A stretch of DNA of 30,961 nucleotides from Bacteroidales bacterium (GTDB taxonomy: Bacteria > Bacteroidota > Bacteroidia > Bacteroidales > Muribaculaceae): NCBI GenBank assembly GCA_900769345.1, contig CAAGGJ010000080.1:1-30961 (forward strand), given 5' to 3'. The notes beneath the pieces were generated by a model, which saw only the letters and a list, made by a program, of their open reading frames with translations, searched no databases and had not been told where the DNA came from. This document shows positions 14,537 through 21,918 of the stretch, piece by piece. Numbering within the stretch: position 1 is the first letter of the stretch; each line of letters starts with the position of its first letter. Position numbers and translations under genes: made by a program.

Positions 14537-16066
14537 TTAATATCCTGTTTTATTGTCGATGATGCGCTTTATCGCCTTGCCCACATTATTGACTATGTCG
14601 CTTGCAGTCAAGCCCATCTCGCCATGCTCTTCGGCAGCCATATCGCCCGCCACGCCGTGCACATACACGCCCATCACCGCTGCCCAATCGGGCGTATAGC
14701 CTTGAGCCATCAGCGATGCTATCACGCCGGTGAGCACATCGCCGCTACCCGCTGTAGCCATTCCGGCATTGCCGCTGCTATTGACATATACCTTGCCGTC
14801 GTAGCGCACTGTCATGGTGTTGTGCCCCTTGAGCACTATAGTAAAGCCATAAAGTTTTGCCACCTCTATGGCTTTGAGCAAACGCTCCTCCTGAGTGCTG
14901 TGCTGACCAAAAAGGCGGTCAAATTCGCCTGCATGCGGTGTCAGCACCGAGCCGCGTGGTATGCTCTTGAGCAAAATGGGGCGCTTGGCTATGCAGTTGA
15001 GCGCATCGGCATCTATCACCACAGGTTGAGTGGCTTTCTTGAGGAAGGAATCGACGGCTGTGATGGTGTCGTCGTTAGTACCCAAACCGGGACCTATGGC
15101 GAGCGCCGAATATTTGCGACGCACATCGATGTTAGTGGTGATATATTCGTTTTCGTCGGTCTCAAAGAGTGCCTCGGGCACACCGCACTGCAGCGGATTA
15201 AATCCGCACATCGGAGCATGCACTGTGAGCAGCCCTACGCCGGCTCGCATAGCACTGCGAGCTGCCAGCACTGCCGCACCCATCATTCCATAACTGCCTG
15301 CCACCATATATAATGTACCCACAGCATATTTGTTGCTATAGGGCTTGCGGGGCTTTATCACCTTGCGTATGTCACCTGCCTCGATGCGATAGAAGTCGCT
15401 GCACGTTCTGCGCTGAGCTTCCTCGCTGAGGTCGATATCGATCACCTTTACCTCTCCTATATAATCGGCGTTCTCCTCGAAGAAGAACGACAAGCGTTCG
15501 AACTGGAATGTGAGTGTAAGATTGGCTCGCATAATATTGTAGCGCGGAGTGCCACTATTCCACTCACCACATAGTCCCGAAGGCACATCTATCGATATTA
15601 CATATGCCCCCGAATCGCTGATATAGCGTATCAGTGTAGCAAAGCCGGAGTTGATGGGCGTGCGCAGTCCGGTGCCAAAGAGTCCGTCGATTACCACATC
15701 ACTGTTGCCCAATTCGGGCGGAGCATAGGTGCTCACCACCTCGGTGAAGCGCACATTATCCATAGAGAGAAGCATGTTGCGGCAAGCCTCGCACGCCGGC
15801 GAGAGCTGCGACGATCGCACATTGAAGAGTATCACTTCCGGGCTATAGCCGTGTTCGTATAGTTTGGCAGCCACGAGCAGAGCATCACCGCCATTATTGC
15901 CCGAACCGGCAAATATCACAATCCGCTGCTTTGGTCGGAATCGCGACATCACCTCCAGAGTCACACCGGTAGCGGCACGGTCCATTAGTTCAAGCCCGTC
16001 TACGCCCTCATTCTCAATGGTGTAGCGGTCGATTTCCCTGATTTCTTTTGTTGTGAATATCTTCAT
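14537..16066 (-). CDS. nnr: Bifunctional NAD(P)H-hydrate epimerase / ADP-dependent dehydratase
   Basis: A 509-residue fusion that repairs hydrated NAD(P)H. The N-terminal YjeF_N epimerase domain (1-about 215) has the GSGNNGGDALLVA loop (54-66) and VIDGLFGTGL (125-134). The C-terminal ribokinase-fold dehydratase domain (about 230-509) shows IGPGLGTNDDT (324-334), VIDADALN (350-357), LTPHAGEFDRL (375-385), LKGHNTM (412-418) and the anion-hole/catalytic segment AGSGDVLTG (439-447). Both domains look intact and the length is normal for the fused form. It heads a two-gene unit with the DUF4831 gene and has a good promoter upstream. Confidence 0.96.
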   Translation of the reverse strand: MKIFTTKEIREIDRYTIENEGVDGLELMDRAATGVTLEVMSRFRPKQRIVIFAGSGNNGGDALLVAAKLYEHGYSPEVILFNVRSSQLSPACEACRNMLLSMDNVRFTEVVSTYAPPELGNSDVVIDGLFGTGLRTPINSGFATLIRYISDSGAYVISIDVPSGLCGEWNSGTPRYNIMRANLTLTFQFERLSFFFEENADYIGEVKVIDIDLSEEAQRRTCSDFYRIEAGDIRKVIKPRKPYSNKYAVGTLYMVAGSYGMMGAAVLAARSAMRAGVGLLTVHAPMCGFNPLQCGVPEALFETDENEYITTNIDVRRKYSALAIGPGLGTNDDTITAVDSFLKKATQPVVIDADALNCIAKRPILLKSIPRGSVLTPHAGEFDRLFGQHSTQEERLLKAIEVAKLYGFTIVLKGHNTMTVRYDGKVYVNSSGNAGMATAGSGDVLTGVIASLMAQGYTPDWAAVMGVYVHGVAGDMAAEEHGEMGLTASDIVNNVGKAIKRIIDNKTGY

Positions 16067-16155
16067 CGCTTATTTCTCCTTATTATTCCCTTTATCTCCG
16101 GCGCCGTGGCTCGCTTTCGTCGTCACAGCACACCGTCGTCACATTCTTCAATTTG

Positions 16156-16186
16156 CAAAAATACAAGATTTTGACCAAATTCCAAA
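16156..16186 (-). promoter_or_regulatory. Promoter of nnr
   Basis: On the minus strand TTTG (16183-16186) and TATTTTTG (16156-16163) are 19 bp apart, the expected Bacteroidetes spacing. The leader would be about 80 nt. Confidence 0.75.
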
Positions 16187-16306
16187 GCACTTTCCCTCCA
16201 TATTGTGCTCCACTTACATTTTCCACTCTCTGCGGCGCACTGATTTTCAATATTTCACTTTTTCTATGCATTTTATTCGTTTTTAATCGCTCTTTAGCAT
16301 TTTTTC

Positions 16307-16337
16307 TTGCAAGCATTGAGTTTCTTTGTTATCTTTG
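16307..16337 (+). promoter_or_regulatory. Promoter of hpt-adk
   Basis: TTG (16307-16309) and TATCTTTG (16330-16337) are 20 bp apart on the plus strand. The start codon at 16359 lies 21 bp after the -7 box. The gap 16067-16358 thus contains divergent promoters for nnr and hpt and no further gene. Confidence 0.78.
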
Positions 16338-16358
16338 TGTAATAATTTGTCTCTGCCG

Positions 16359-16940
16359 ATGAAAAAGATTACACTTCAAGGACTCGACTTCGAGCCATAT
16401 ATCTCTCAAGAGGAGATAGCCAAACAGGTGAAACGCGTAGCCACCGAAATTATTGAAGACCTCGATGGCGACCAAGAGCCTATTTTTATCTGCGTGCTCA
16501 ACGGCGCTTTTATTTTCGCCGCCGACCTTTTTCGTGAGGTCAACTTGCCCCACTCGCAAATCACTTTCGTCCGTTTCAAAAGCTACGACGGACTCTCCTC
16601 CACAGGCGAGATTCGCGAATTGATGGGACTCACCACCGACATCACAGGCCGAAATATCATCGTCATCGAAGACATCGTCGACACAGGCACTACAGCTGCC
16701 GAACTCATCGATGTGCTCAGCAAACAGAACCCGCAAAGCATCAAACTTGCCACATTGCTATTCAAACCTAATAGTTTACTCAACCAAGTTATGCCCGACT
16801 ACGTGGGATTTAACATCCCATCGAAATTTATCATCGGCTACGGCCTCGACCTCGACGAAGAAGCCCGCAACCTCAAGGACATCTACATATTGAGCAAGGA
16901 CAAGACCGACGATGCCGACGAGTTGAATCTATGCATGTAA
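16359..16940 (+). CDS. hpt: Hypoxanthine phosphoribosyltransferase
   Basis: A 193-residue type I phosphoribosyltransferase of purine salvage, which joins hypoxanthine (or guanine) to PRPP to give IMP or GMP. The PRPP-binding loop VIEDIVDTGTT is at residues 102-112, and the flexible-loop region VRFKSYDGLSSTGE (71-84) has the SYD/S-x-G pattern of HPRTs. FICVLNGAFIFAADL (43-57) is the first PRPP-contact strand and loop. The frame extends to an ATG at 16326, but that would lie inside the promoter; the ATG at 16359 is the expected start. It is followed by adk after 40 bp with no promoter, a pairing common in Bacteroidales. Confidence 0.95.
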   Translation: MKKITLQGLDFEPYISQEEIAKQVKRVATEIIEDLDGDQEPIFICVLNGAFIFAADLFREVNLPHSQITFVRFKSYDGLSSTGEIRELMGLTTDITGRNIIVIEDIVDTGTTAAELIDVLSKQNPQSIKLATLLFKPNSLLNQVMPDYVGFNIPSKFIIGYGLDLDEEARNLKDIYILSKDKTDDADELNLCM

Positions 16941-16980
16941 CTTCAATATAAAAAATTCTTAAGGTATAAAAGTAATAACT

Positions 16981-17559
16981 ATGTTTAACATCGTGATTTT
17001 TGGCGGTCCGGGCTCCGGCAAGGGCACCCAAAGTGACAAATTAATCAGTCACTACAACCTCTTCCACATCTCTACGGGAGAAGTTCTTCGCGACCATATA
17101 AGCCGCGGCACAGAATTAGGCAATACTGCCAACAGCTATATCTCTAAGGGTAAACTCATCCCCGACGACTTGATGGTGAGCATACTCGAACAAGTGCTTA
17201 TCGACAACGCCCAAGCCGCTGCCGATGGCGTGATTTTCGATGGGTTCCCTCGCACCATTCCCCAAGCCGAAGCCCTCAACGAAATGCTGCAAAAGCGCAG
17301 CAACAAGGTAAATATCGTGGTAGGACTTGAAGTGCCCGACGAAGAACTCACCGAGCGATTGCTCAAACGCGGTCTCGAAAGCGGTCGCAGCGACGACAAT
17401 CGTGAGACCATAGCCAAGCGTCTCGAGGTGTATCACTCACAGACAGCGCCGCTCAAAGCATTCTATCAGAATCAAGGCATCTACGCCGCCATCAACGGCA
17501 TCGGCACCATCGATTCCATATTCCAAAGCATACAAACAGCCATCGATAAGGTTAAGTAA
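16981..17559 (+). CDS. adk: Adenylate kinase
   Basis: A 192-residue nucleoside monophosphate kinase that interconverts ATP + AMP and 2 ADP. The P-loop GGPGSGKGT is at 8-16, the AMP-binding motif FDGFPRT at 86-92 and the LID arginine segment around GRSDDNRETIAKRL (134-147). The LID is short and lacks zinc-binding cysteines, as in other Bacteroidetes adenylate kinases. It is the last gene of the hpt-adk unit and ends at a very strong terminator. No obg gene follows within the window. Confidence 0.97.
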   Translation: MFNIVIFGGPGSGKGTQSDKLISHYNLFHISTGEVLRDHISRGTELGNTANSYISKGKLIPDDLMVSILEQVLIDNAQAAADGVIFDGFPRTIPQAEALNEMLQKRSNKVNIVVGLEVPDEELTERLLKRGLESGRSDDNRETIAKRLEVYHSQTAPLKAFYQNQGIYAAINGIGTIDSIFQSIQTAIDKVK

Positions 17560-17580
17560 CCTTCGGCTAACACATTATAA

Positions 17581-17632
17581 GACTCAGGCTCACTGATGGC
17601 TAATGCCGTAGTGAGCCTGAGTCTCTTTATTT
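17581..17632 (+). terminator. Strong terminator after adk
   Basis: GACTCAGGCTCACT (17581-17594) pairs without mismatch with AGTGAGCCTGAGTC (17610-17623), a 14-bp stem with a 15-nt loop, followed by TCTTTATTT. It starts 21 bp after the adk stop. Confidence 0.93.
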
Positions 17633-17650
17633 GCCAACCACACCCCCTTC

Positions 17651-17686
17651 GTCGGACGAGTCAGACAAGTCGGACAGGTCGGACTC
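17651..17686. repeat. Four copies of a 9-bp tandem repeat
   Basis: The consensus is GTCGGACAG: copies at 17651-17659, 17660-17668, 17669-17677 and 17678-17686 differ at one or two positions. The stretch lies between the adk and tRNA-Gln terminators and is not coding. Confidence 0.85.
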
Positions 17687-17713
17687 TCCCTGCCCCACAA
17701 ATGGGGACAGGGA
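17687..17713. repeat. GC-rich inverted repeat
   Basis: TCCCTGCCCC pairs with GGGGACAGGGA across a 6-nt loop with one bulged base. It follows directly after the 9-bp tandem repeats and has no T-run, so it is not a typical terminator. Confidence 0.65.
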
Positions 17714-17727
17714 ACCAAAATAGAAAA

Positions 17728-17753
17728 AAGCGCTGATGAAATCATCAACGCTT
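17728..17753 (-). terminator. Terminator of tRNA-Gln
   Basis: AAGCG.TGATG and CATCA.CGCTT arms form a stem with one mismatch; on the minus strand it is followed by TTTTTTCTATTTT. It begins 8 bp after the tRNA 3' end. Confidence 0.85.
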
Positions 17754-17761
17754 CTTTTAAG

Positions 17762-17832
17762 TTGTCTTACCAGGATTCGAACCTAGACAGACAGAACCAA
17801 AAACTGTAGTGCTACCATTACACCATAAGACA
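17762..17832 (-). tRNA. tRNA-Gln (anticodon UUG)
   Basis: On the minus strand 71 bases fold into a full cloverleaf. The acceptor arms TGTCTTA and TAAGACA pair with discriminator A. The D arm is GTG...CAC, the anticodon stem ACAG/CTGT encloses the loop TTTTGGT with anticodon TTG, and the T arm is CTAGG TTCGAAT CCTGG. The position at the base of the anticodon stem is a T-T mismatch. CCA is not encoded. It reads the CAA codon (and CAG by wobble) for glutamine. It is a single tRNA gene with its own promoter and terminator. Confidence 0.95.
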
Positions 17833-17870
17833 ATCTATAACAAGTAGGACTCTTCGTCCCTTTTGCGATG

Positions 17871-17901
17871 CAAAGTTACGCCCAAAAAACGGATTATGCA
17901 A
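17871..17901 (-). promoter_or_regulatory. Promoter of tRNA-Gln
   Basis: The minus strand shows TTG (17899-17901), 20 bp, then TAACTTTG (17871-17878), about 39 bp before the mature tRNA 5' end. Confidence 0.65.
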
Positions 17902-17914
17902 GTGTTTGACCTAT

Positions 17915-17941
17915 TTTTTTGAAAAAATATTTTTCAAAAAA
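17915..17941. repeat. Perfect 12-bp A/T hairpin
   Basis: TTTTTTGAAAAA (17915-17926) and TTTTTCAAAAAA (17930-17941) are perfect arms around a 3-nt loop. It lies between the tyrS stop and the tRNA-Gln promoter. As the stem is almost all A/T, it is an unusual terminator; it might end tyrS transcription or mark a bent-DNA site. Confidence 0.6.
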
Positions 17942-17986
17942 TCATTTTCTCGCCTTTAGGGCCTGTTTAGCGGCAATTCTGCTCGA

Positions 17987-19279
17987 TTACTTGGCGATAA
18001 TCAAGTAATAATTCTTCTTACCGCGCTGGGCAAGGATATATTTGCCGTTGAGCAAGTGCTCGGTGCCGATAGTGGCATTAGCATCGGTGAGCTTTTCCTT
18101 ATTGATAGATACGCCACCGCCTTGGGTCAACTTGCGCATTTCGCCCTTCGAGGCAAATACTGCTGTTGCGCCTGCCAAAAGTTCGATTGCCGGCACACCT
18201 GCCTCGATGAGGCTCTTTTCTACCTCAAATTGTGGCACACCTTCGAATACCGACAGCAATGTGTCTTCGTCGATTTTGTGAAGCACTTCCTGAGCCTTGT
18301 TTGAGAAGAGAATTTGCGATGCCTCTACAGCCATTTCATAATCCTCGGCACTGTGCACCATAGTGGTGATTTCCTTTGCGAGGCGCTTCTGCAATGGGCG
18401 CAAGCCGGGATCCTTGGCTTGCTCTTCTACCAACGCTGCTATCTCTTCCTGTGGCAATGTGGTGAAAATCTTGATATATTTTTCGGCATCACTATCGCTA
18501 ACATTGAGCCAGAACTGATAGAATTTGTAGGGCGATGTGCGCTTAGGGTCGAGCCATACGTTGCCGCTCTCGGTCTTGCCGAACTTACCGCCATCGGCCT
18601 TGGTGATGAGCGGACATGTCAATGCAAATGCCTCGCCACCTGCCACACGGCGTATCAATTCGGTTCCGGTGGTGATATTACCCCATTGGTCGCTACCACC
18701 CAACTGCAGACGACAGCCATATTCCTTATATAGATATAAGAAATCGTAGCCCTGAAGGAGTTGGTACGAAAATTCGGTGAACGACATACCATGGTCGGCA
18801 TTGGCTGCCAAACGCTTCTTCACCGAGTCCTTGGCCATCATATAGTTGACGGTTATGTGCTTGCCTATGTCGCGAATAAAGTTAAGGAAGCCGTAGCCCT
18901 TCATCCAGTCGTAGTTGTTGACGAGCACTGCGGCATTAGGTGCGTCGCTATCGAAATCGAGGAACTTGGCCAACTGTGCTTTGATGCACTCCTGATTGTG
19001 ACGAAGAGTGTCTTCGTCGATAAGCACGCGTTCCTGCGACTTCATCGATGGGTCGCCAATCATACCTGTTGCGCCGCCGATAAGTGCTATTGGGCGGTGT
19101 CCGGCACGCTGAAAGTGACGAAGCATCATCACGCCCACAAGGTGTCCGATATGTAGCGAATCGGCTGTAGGGTCGATGCCCAAGTATGCCGACGTCAATT
19201 CTTTCTCTAATTGTTCTTCTGTGCCCGGCATCATATTATTTATCATGCCACGCCATTCAAGTTCTTTTACGAAGTTCAT
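17987..19279 (-). CDS. tyrS: Tyrosyl-tRNA synthetase
   Basis: A 430-residue class I aminoacyl-tRNA synthetase that charges tRNA-Tyr. It has the HIGH signature at residues 43-46 (SLHIGHLVG), the tyrosine/tRNA site segment QLLQGYDFLYLYKEYGCRLQLGGSDQWGN (about 173-201) and the KMSKS-equivalent KFGKT (232-236). The C-terminal S4-like RNA-binding domain covers about 360-430 (GVSINKEKLTDAN). The frame reaches back to 19333, but the ATG at 19279 (MNFVKELEWRGM) is the standard family start and leaves a normal promoter and leader. It is a single gene. Confidence 0.97.
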   Translation of the reverse strand: MNFVKELEWRGMINNMMPGTEEQLEKELTSAYLGIDPTADSLHIGHLVGVMMLRHFQRAGHRPIALIGGATGMIGDPSMKSQERVLIDEDTLRHNQECIKAQLAKFLDFDSDAPNAAVLVNNYDWMKGYGFLNFIRDIGKHITVNYMMAKDSVKKRLAANADHGMSFTEFSYQLLQGYDFLYLYKEYGCRLQLGGSDQWGNITTGTELIRRVAGGEAFALTCPLITKADGGKFGKTESGNVWLDPKRTSPYKFYQFWLNVSDSDAEKYIKIFTTLPQEEIAALVEEQAKDPGLRPLQKRLAKEITTMVHSAEDYEMAVEASQILFSNKAQEVLHKIDEDTLLSVFEGVPQFEVEKSLIEAGVPAIELLAGATAVFASKGEMRKLTQGGGVSINKEKLTDANATIGTEHLLNGKYILAQRGKKNYYLIIAK

Positions 19280-19330
19280 CGTGTGAGGTATTCTATTGTT
19301 AATTATATCGTTATTTCTCAATTTTCTCTG

Positions 19331-19362
19331 CAAAGTTACTATTTACAAACGATGTTTGCAAA
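19331..19362 (-). promoter_or_regulatory. Promoter of tyrS
   Basis: On the minus strand TTTG (19359-19362), a 20-bp spacer and TAACTTTG (19331-19338) form a good Bacteroidetes promoter; the leader is about 45 nt. It supports the start at 19279 over 19333. The upstream lipoprotein gene ends only 36 bp before it with no hairpin seen, so some read-through into tyrS is possible. Confidence 0.8.
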
Positions 19363-19398
19363 TTCATTGTCATCAGAAGTTATCGTTTGCCTCCCATA

Positions 19399-19830
19399 TC
19401 ACTTCCACTTCACCAAATGATAGATATAAGTATTGCCATCGGGCGCATGTAATGTCAGCGCAAATCCTTTGGAATCGACTTTATCATAGGTCAGCACATT
19501 GCGTTCTTGCGAAAAGTGCAACTCTTCGAACGGTTTATATCGCTCATCGGGAAACGAAATCACCAGCATACCATCACCTTCATCGCTCCACACACCATAT
19601 TGCCCACTTTGACCTATGTTTTCGTTCACTCTGAGCACCATAAACACGCTATTCTGAAACGAGAAGAATATATTGCCCTTATAGCCGGCTATTTGCTCAC
19701 CGTTACACTCCATCGTTTCTACTTTCCATCGTCCCCATAGTGGACCTATATCTCCATTATTGGTGGTGCACGAGGCTGCCATTCCCACCAGCACTATTGT
19801 CATAAATATCTTGATTGTCAATATTTTCAT
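19399..19830 (-). CDS. Lipocalin-like lipoprotein (copy 1)
   Basis: A 143-residue lipoprotein: the signal peptide ends in AASC with Cys21 as the lipidated residue. The mature part begins CTTNNGDIGPLWGRWKVE; a G-x-W motif near the N-terminus and an eight-strand pattern resemble small Bacteroidetes lipocalin-like domains, which are not linked to a defined ligand. The C-terminal half (SFPDERYKPFEELHFSQE, then HAPDGNTYIYHLVKW) is almost identical to the protein at 21490-21918, whereas the middle differs. Its ATG overlaps the stop of the Wzi-like gene as ATGA, so the two proteins are translated together and may act as a pair at the outer membrane. Confidence 0.75.
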   Translation of the reverse strand: MKILTIKIFMTIVLVGMAASCTTNNGDIGPLWGRWKVETMECNGEQIAGYKGNIFFSFQNSVFMVLRVNENIGQSGQYGVWSDEGDGMLVISFPDERYKPFEELHFSQERNVLTYDKVDSKGFALTLHAPDGNTYIYHLVKWK

Positions 19831-21392
19831 TTTTCTAAAACTTTGTTGATTGAACCCCTATAAACCACCGAAACCAGGCATCCCGCATTATTTCCCACGA
19901 GTTTGCCTCGGTCTACTGCCACTTGTGCCTTTACCGACATCGGCAACGCCCCGCCGAAACGATACTCTCCTTCCACCATTGCCGATGTAGAGTGCAAGGG
20001 GTTGAGCATCAGCAAACTTTGCGACCCCCACGACTTGCGATACATCACCATGGCTCGATAACACAACCGCGATGTAACATTGCCCATAATAGCCGCATGA
20101 AAACCTCTCACAAGGTTATGTTTATAGAACATCTTGCCATCGCTGTTATAGATTGGTGCCGGTAGCACCGATGTGCCTATCGACATACCACGATTGGCAT
20201 AGCCATTATAGAAGTAATTATTGTAATAGTTGTCCGACCCCGTAGCTTGACCCTTAATGGGCGAATCGGGCGAGTCACCGGGTGCCCAATGCATTGGCCC
20301 GCTCTGATTGGTAAAATCAAAATACTCCACTACGGCTCCGGTTATCCACCCATTATCAGCAGGATGATATTCTATGCCATACACACCATCAAAGCCATTC
20401 ATCATACCTATGCCCGAACCATCTTCAAAGGGCTTCTGAAAATAACCTCTGACAGTGCTGCCATCGCGTAGGCTATAGCGCACTGCCAGGTCCCACGAAC
20501 CGGTGTGATTACCTTCGTAGTAAGCCACATCGGCGGGAATACTACTCTCACTCTTGCCTGCACCGGGCCAAAATGCCTTAAAGAATGCCTCTACTGTGTT
20601 ATGCGATTTATTCACTTTCTGCACAAAGCCACGGCTATAGGTGGTGCGTTCTCCCAAGAATTGTGCCGCCGATTGCATACCCACTGTCACCGACAAACGA
20701 GCTTGGGGTTTGGTGCGAAAATAGCATCGTTGATAGTTGGAATATGAATCTCTCGTGATGCCTGAGCTGTAATAATTATAATGATTCTCCAACCACGAGT
20801 CTTGCATATCCTTGTAATATGCCAACTCTCCACCTATTTGCACCCATCCGTTAGTGAAGGGAATGTTCTGAAAATCCACAAATCCGGCTCTAACTCCAGG
20901 CATCGGGCGAGCATTGCCCGAGAGAATCAGGTCGCCGCTGCTAAGGTCGGCATCTACAATGCCATTGCGGTGCTGCTGAACGCCCACCGCTATGGTGCAA
21001 CCGCGATATTTCAATTCACCATATAGCTGCTGAAGCCACACTCGAGAAGGATGTTGATTATTGCCAGACCACTGTCCGCTCGAATAGCGCTGATACTCAG
21101 CATCTGATGCCCAGCCGCTCCACACTTCTGCGCCAAAGCCATAACTAAAGCGCTTGGTGGTGTCCATCGGGTGGCTTACTCCCACACTCGCAAGTGCCGA
21201 TTTGCATTGCGTGACAGTGCCATAACGGTTCGACATTATGTAATGCGGCGCCAATTCGCCATCTCCAATGTTCACCGTAATCTTTGCCTCATAGTCAATG
21301 GCACATTGTGCCGCTACATTCATCGGCATAACCACCGCTGCCACAAACAATAAAATACACAATTTTGCATTATCTATACTTTTCAAGTACAT
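19827..21392 (-). CDS. Wzi-like capsule assembly outer-membrane barrel (copy 1)
   Basis: A 521-residue outer-membrane protein with a signal peptide (1-28, ending NVAA). It has the Wzi-family hallmark SGNARPMPGVRAGFVD (about 160-175) and many amphipathic strands (WLQQLYGELKYRGCTIAVGV, SWDLAVRYSLRDGSTVRGYF, GAVVEYFDFTNQSGP). Wzi of E. coli binds capsule at the cell surface; in Bacteroidales related barrels are common and their ligands are unknown. It is a close paralogue of the protein at 21915-23459. The gap upstream (97 bp) holds no clear TAnnTTTG box, so it is probably transcribed with the upstream copy. Confidence 0.8.
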   Translation of the reverse strand: MYLKSIDNAKLCILLFVAAVVMPMNVAAQCAIDYEAKITVNIGDGELAPHYIMSNRYGTVTQCKSALASVGVSHPMDTTKRFSYGFGAEVWSGWASDAEYQRYSSGQWSGNNQHPSRVWLQQLYGELKYRGCTIAVGVQQHRNGIVDADLSSGDLILSGNARPMPGVRAGFVDFQNIPFTNGWVQIGGELAYYKDMQDSWLENHYNYYSSGITRDSYSNYQRCYFRTKPQARLSVTVGMQSAAQFLGERTTYSRGFVQKVNKSHNTVEAFFKAFWPGAGKSESSIPADVAYYEGNHTGSWDLAVRYSLRDGSTVRGYFQKPFEDGSGIGMMNGFDGVYGIEYHPADNGWITGAVVEYFDFTNQSGPMHWAPGDSPDSPIKGQATGSDNYYNNYFYNGYANRGMSIGTSVLPAPIYNSDGKMFYKHNLVRGFHAAIMGNVTSRLCYRAMVMYRKSWGSQSLLMLNPLHSTSAMVEGEYRFGGALPMSVKAQVAVDRGKLVGNNAGCLVSVVYRGSINKVLEK

Positions 21393-21489
21393 TTTCCAAA
21401 CAAGGTGTTTTTAAAGTAACTATTATTAAAAAAATAAGTAATGTTCGTAATTGATTAAGGGCAACTTCTCATTGTCAGAGCTATCCTTG

Positions 21490-21918
21490 CTACCACTTCA
21501 CCAAATGATAGGTATAAGTATTGCCATCGGGCGCATGTAATGTCAGCGTAAACCCTTTAGCATCTATCTTATCATAGGTCAGCACATTGCGTTCTTGCGA
21601 AAAGTGTAACTCTTTGAATGGCTTATATCGCTCATCGGGAAACGAAATCACAAGTGTGCCTTTGCCATCATCACTCCATATGCCAAATTTCTCGTCATGC
21701 TCATAGAAATAGCCCACCTTTCGAACCTCAAACACGGTACTCTGAAATGCAAAGAACAGATTATCAGCATATTCGATCATTTCCGAGCCGTTTTTCTCTA
21801 TAGATGTGAGTTTCCAACGTCCCATCCATTCTCCTATATCGCCATTGTTGGTGGTGCACGATGCGGCTGCAGCGAGCAGCACCATTGCCATAAATATCTT
21901 GATTGTCAATGCTTTCAT
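21490..21918 (-). CDS. Lipocalin-like lipoprotein (copy 2)
   Basis: A 142-residue lipoprotein with a signal peptide ending AASC (Cys21). The first 30 residues and the last 55 closely match the copy at 19399-19830; the central part (residues 45-85) is diverged, with YFYEHDEKFGIWSDDG here against ENIGQSGQYGVWSDEG there. As in copy 1, the start codon overlaps the stop of the Wzi-like gene (ATGA at 21915-21918). Function is unknown. The split between conserved ends and a variable centre suggests the centre carries the specific contact surface, or that gene conversion has kept the ends alike. Confidence 0.75.
   Translation of the reverse strand: MKALTIKIFMAMVLLAAAASCTTNNGDIGEWMGRWKLTSIEKNGSEMIEYADNLFFAFQSTVFEVRKVGYFYEHDEKFGIWSDDGKGTLVISFPDERYKPFKELHFSQERNVLTYDKIDAKGFTLTLHAPDGNTYTYHLVKW

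Noticed and set aside
14189..15313. Plus-strand frame of 374 residues
   Set aside because: It lies opposite nnr and the DUF4831 gene, is rich in His and Cys as expected for a shadow frame, and has no domain pattern.
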